This document shows, piece after piece, positions 62,025-64,000 of a stretch of 64,000 nt of DNA; position 1 is the stretch's first letter; every line of letters begins with the position of its first letter. The notes below the pieces were generated by a model. That model saw only the letters and a program-made list of their open reading frames with translations. It made no database searches and was not told where the DNA came from. The position numbers and the translations under genes are program-made. Origin of the DNA: Bacteroidetes bacterium RIFCSPLOWO2_12_FULL_35_15 (GTDB taxonomy: Bacteria > Bacteroidota > Bacteroidia > 2-12-FULL-35-15); contig MEPB01000060.1 of assembly GCA_001769385.1 (NCBI GenBank), positions 47,448 through 111,447 on the forward strand, given 5' to 3'.

Positions 62025-62149
62025 TAAAATAGATGTTTTTTTAAAACCTGCAATCCCCGTCTAAAATCTTAATCGTTTGTTATTCAGATGTATTAACAGC
62101 CTGTTTAAATTTGAATAAAAGATTAGATTTTTAATATTTCCCCCCTTTT

Positions 62150-62198
62150 TGTCATTTCGACTCCTTCGACTTTACTCAGGATAAACTCCAGAAATCTC
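62150..62198. repeat. Dispersed element, inverted copy 2
   Basis: TGTCATTTCGACTCCTTCGA...GAAATCTC; the reverse complement of 58126-58175. The gap 62025-62467 contains this element, a partial arm near 62222 (CTCCCATGGTCGAAATT) and AT-rich sequence, but no gene. Confidence 0.7.
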
Positions 62199-62467
62199 AA
62201 TGAAATTATAATAATAAAAAATTCTCCCATGGTCGAAATTGATTTTCATTATGAAATGGACACATTTGGTAGTCGTGCTGAATTTGTAAAATAAGGCCTG
62301 AAAATTAGTTGGTTGTATCTAAAATAATTTTTTTATTTTTTTTACGGTAGGGCATGATAAATTCATTTTTTTAAGGTGAGTTAAATTGATTCTTCTACAA
62401 AAATAAAATCTCATCGTAAAATTTCTTAACTTGGCCGAGTATTTTAAAAAAGAAATTTAAATAATTT

Positions 62468-63898
62468 ATGAGGCTACATAAAATTATTCTTCAATTAAAT
62501 GATAAGAACTATAAGCTTCTTGTAACACAATTTAAAGAAACGAAAGCCGACAAATTTTTATCATTGCTTACCAATTATCGTGAAAAAAAAGTTTCAGATA
62601 ATGATTTGATGGAACAGCTTGATATGAAACAGGCTGCATTTTATACCCTCAAATCAAGATTATACGATAAAGTTCAAGAATCTTTATATAAAAACATTAC
62701 TGATACCCGTGTTGAACTTCTGCAAAATGTAGCAAATATTAAATATTTGATTTATAAGATTCCTCGAGAAACTGCAATAGGAATTCTTAATAAATTAGAA
62801 AAAGAACTTCTGGAAAATGATATGCCAAATGAACTTATTTCGGTTTACAAGGCATTGATACTTTTGCATATTCACTCAAAAAAGTACTATGGTTACCTTC
62901 AATTGTATAATAAACATGTTGCATTTAACCTGGCACAAGATAAGGCCGAAGAATTATTATCATTGTTTTGTAAAACTTTAAGCGAGTTTTATTTAACCCG
63001 TGATCAGCAAACACAGGAACTTCTTGTTCTCTATAAAAAAGAAATGCTGAATGTGTGTAATGTTTATCAGTCACATCATTTAAAGGTTTTTAAAAATATT
63101 CTCAATATCCATTTCGCACTGTTTTCTCCGGTTGAATCTGAAATGAAAGACGATTCGAGTATTGAGGAAATGTTAAAAGAGTTAACAGAAATTATAAAAA
63201 ATCATCCTGAAGATAGAACATATAAGCATTTAATTCAAGTTATAGAGTTTCTTTATTTTGAATATTACCACCAGTTAAAATTGCATAAAAATGCTGCTAC
63301 CTATTATGAAAAACTAATTGATAATACAGAGGCTTTCCTTTTATTTGATCACTGCTGTTTTGCAGCTCATTTTTTAGTTTCGAAGATTAAACATTCACTT
63401 GCTGAACAAATGGAGGTGTTTCTTTATCAGGATAGCAGATCAGCAGACTATGAACCAAGTTCGGAAAATTTGCCGGAGTATATTCTGTATCATTGGTATT
63501 TAGCTTCTGCTTCTTTTTATTCCGAAAAATATTCCGAAGCTGCAAGCTCATTAAAAAAACTCATTAATGAGATCAGTCTTAAAGATTTTTCTTATTCTGA
63601 AATTGAAATCAAACTTTTCCTCTCTTTGATGGAAATACTTACTGGAAAGATCGATCAGGCAGAAATAAATATTAGAAGTGTATCCCGTAAAATTGCTGAT
63701 GAAAATGATGAGGTAAAATATTTGGTGGCTTCCACTTTCCTGAAAATATTAAAAACATCGATTAAGCCTGATTTTAAAGGGAAATATGAAAAACTTAAGG
63801 ACATGAATCAGATGTTTGAAATACTCAATAACGGAAAGGACAAAGCTTTTGAATGTATAAAATTACACGACACTGTATTAAAACATCTTGCCAAATAA
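62468..63898 (+). CDS. Helical (TPR-like) protein, unknown function
   Basis: A 476-residue soluble, almost completely helical protein. The N-terminus (LHKIILQLNDKNYKLLVTQF...KADKFLSLL) resembles a tetratricopeptide scaffold; helix pairs such as AATYYEKLIDNTEAFLLFDH and YWYLAS-like YHWYLASASFYSEKYSEAAS recur to the end. No signal peptide and no catalytic motif. It looks like a Bacteroidota-specific family, but I cannot name it. It follows the second receiver by 443 bases and could be co-regulated. Confidence 0.55.
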   Translation: MRLHKIILQLNDKNYKLLVTQFKETKADKFLSLLTNYREKKVSDNDLMEQLDMKQAAFYTLKSRLYDKVQESLYKNITDTRVELLQNVANIKYLIYKIPRETAIGILNKLEKELLENDMPNELISVYKALILLHIHSKKYYGYLQLYNKHVAFNLAQDKAEELLSLFCKTLSEFYLTRDQQTQELLVLYKKEMLNVCNVYQSHHLKVFKNILNIHFALFSPVESEMKDDSSIEEMLKELTEIIKNHPEDRTYKHLIQVIEFLYFEYYHQLKLHKNAATYYEKLIDNTEAFLLFDHCCFAAHFLVSKIKHSLAEQMEVFLYQDSRSADYEPSSENLPEYILYHWYLASASFYSEKYSEAASSLKKLINEISLKDFSYSEIEIKLFLSLMEILTGKIDQAEINIRSVSRKIADENDEVKYLVASTFLKILKTSIKPDFKGKYEKLKDMNQMFEILNNGKDKAFECIKLHDTVLKHLAK

Positions 63899-64000
63899 AA
63901 GACTAATTTTATGGTAATGGTGCAAAAAATAGTTGGTGGATTTGATTTAAAATAATTGTATAATTCAGCTGTAAATCAGAAGAGGATATCGGCTCTGCTG

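Overview
The window comes from a low-GC member of the Bacteroidota. Evidence is phylum-typical content: type IX secretion C-terminal sorting domains (41776-43377, 45101-46699, 56130-57398), a PorV/PorQ-like barrel, PafA-type phosphatase, many SPII lipoproteins, genes mostly lacking Shine-Dalgarno sequences, and several TAnnTTTG-type -7 boxes. No rRNA, tRNA, CRISPR array, transposase or phage gene was recognised.

The outstanding region is 2.8-20.6 kb. A long minus-strand run (17796 down to 2879) carries all four subunits of an ATP-dependent class I benzoyl-CoA reductase in the order bcrC-bcrB-bcrA-bcrD, then a stand-alone C-terminal piece of an AMP-forming acyl-CoA synthetase, an ADP-forming acyl-CoA synthetase, a second HgdB/BcrB-like subunit with its own ATPase and a ketopantoate-reductase-like enzyme between them, a thiolase, the Zn-dependent 6-hydroxycyclohexenecarbonyl-CoA dehydrogenase (had) and the ring-opening hydrolase (oah), closed by a terminator. 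This is central anaerobic aromatic degradation, which I do not regard as a standard Bacteroidota trait. The dienoyl-CoA hydratase, ferredoxin system and conventional benzoate-CoA ligase are not in the window. Divergently transcribed are a MocA-like nucleotidyltransferase, XdhC and an SDR dehydrogenase, suggesting that a molybdenum hydroxylase (for example 4-hydroxybenzoyl-CoA reductase) exists elsewhere in the genome. A perfect palindrome of CRP/FNR type lies between the two divergent units. Related sites precede a Tat-exported ferredoxin (38.5 kb) and two duplicated CxxCH surface proteins (43.5 and 46.8 kb), hinting at one redox regulon.

Elsewhere: 0-2 kb CotH-kinase gene with an overlapping lipoprotein; 20.7-24.7 kb accessory genes (HsdR-N-like nuclease, voltage-gated K+ channel, S37 peptidase, lipoprotein); 24.8-37.2 kb mostly housekeeping (HHH protein, PorV-like, purE, hpt, adk with a long lysine-rich tail, obgE, two PAP2 phosphatases, crcB, S1/P1-type hydrolase, pafA, MFS); 37.3-40.2 kb Tat Fe-S protein pair and two lipoproteins; 40.4-46.8 kb a tandemly duplicated lipoprotein/CxxCH-protein unit; 47.3-55.2 kb alpha-2-macroglobulin, small secreted protein, priA; 55.4-64 kb secreted proteins, a response regulator-hybrid PAS kinase-response regulator group and a helical protein of unknown function. 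Intergenic gaps are full of short inverted-repeat elements of several families.
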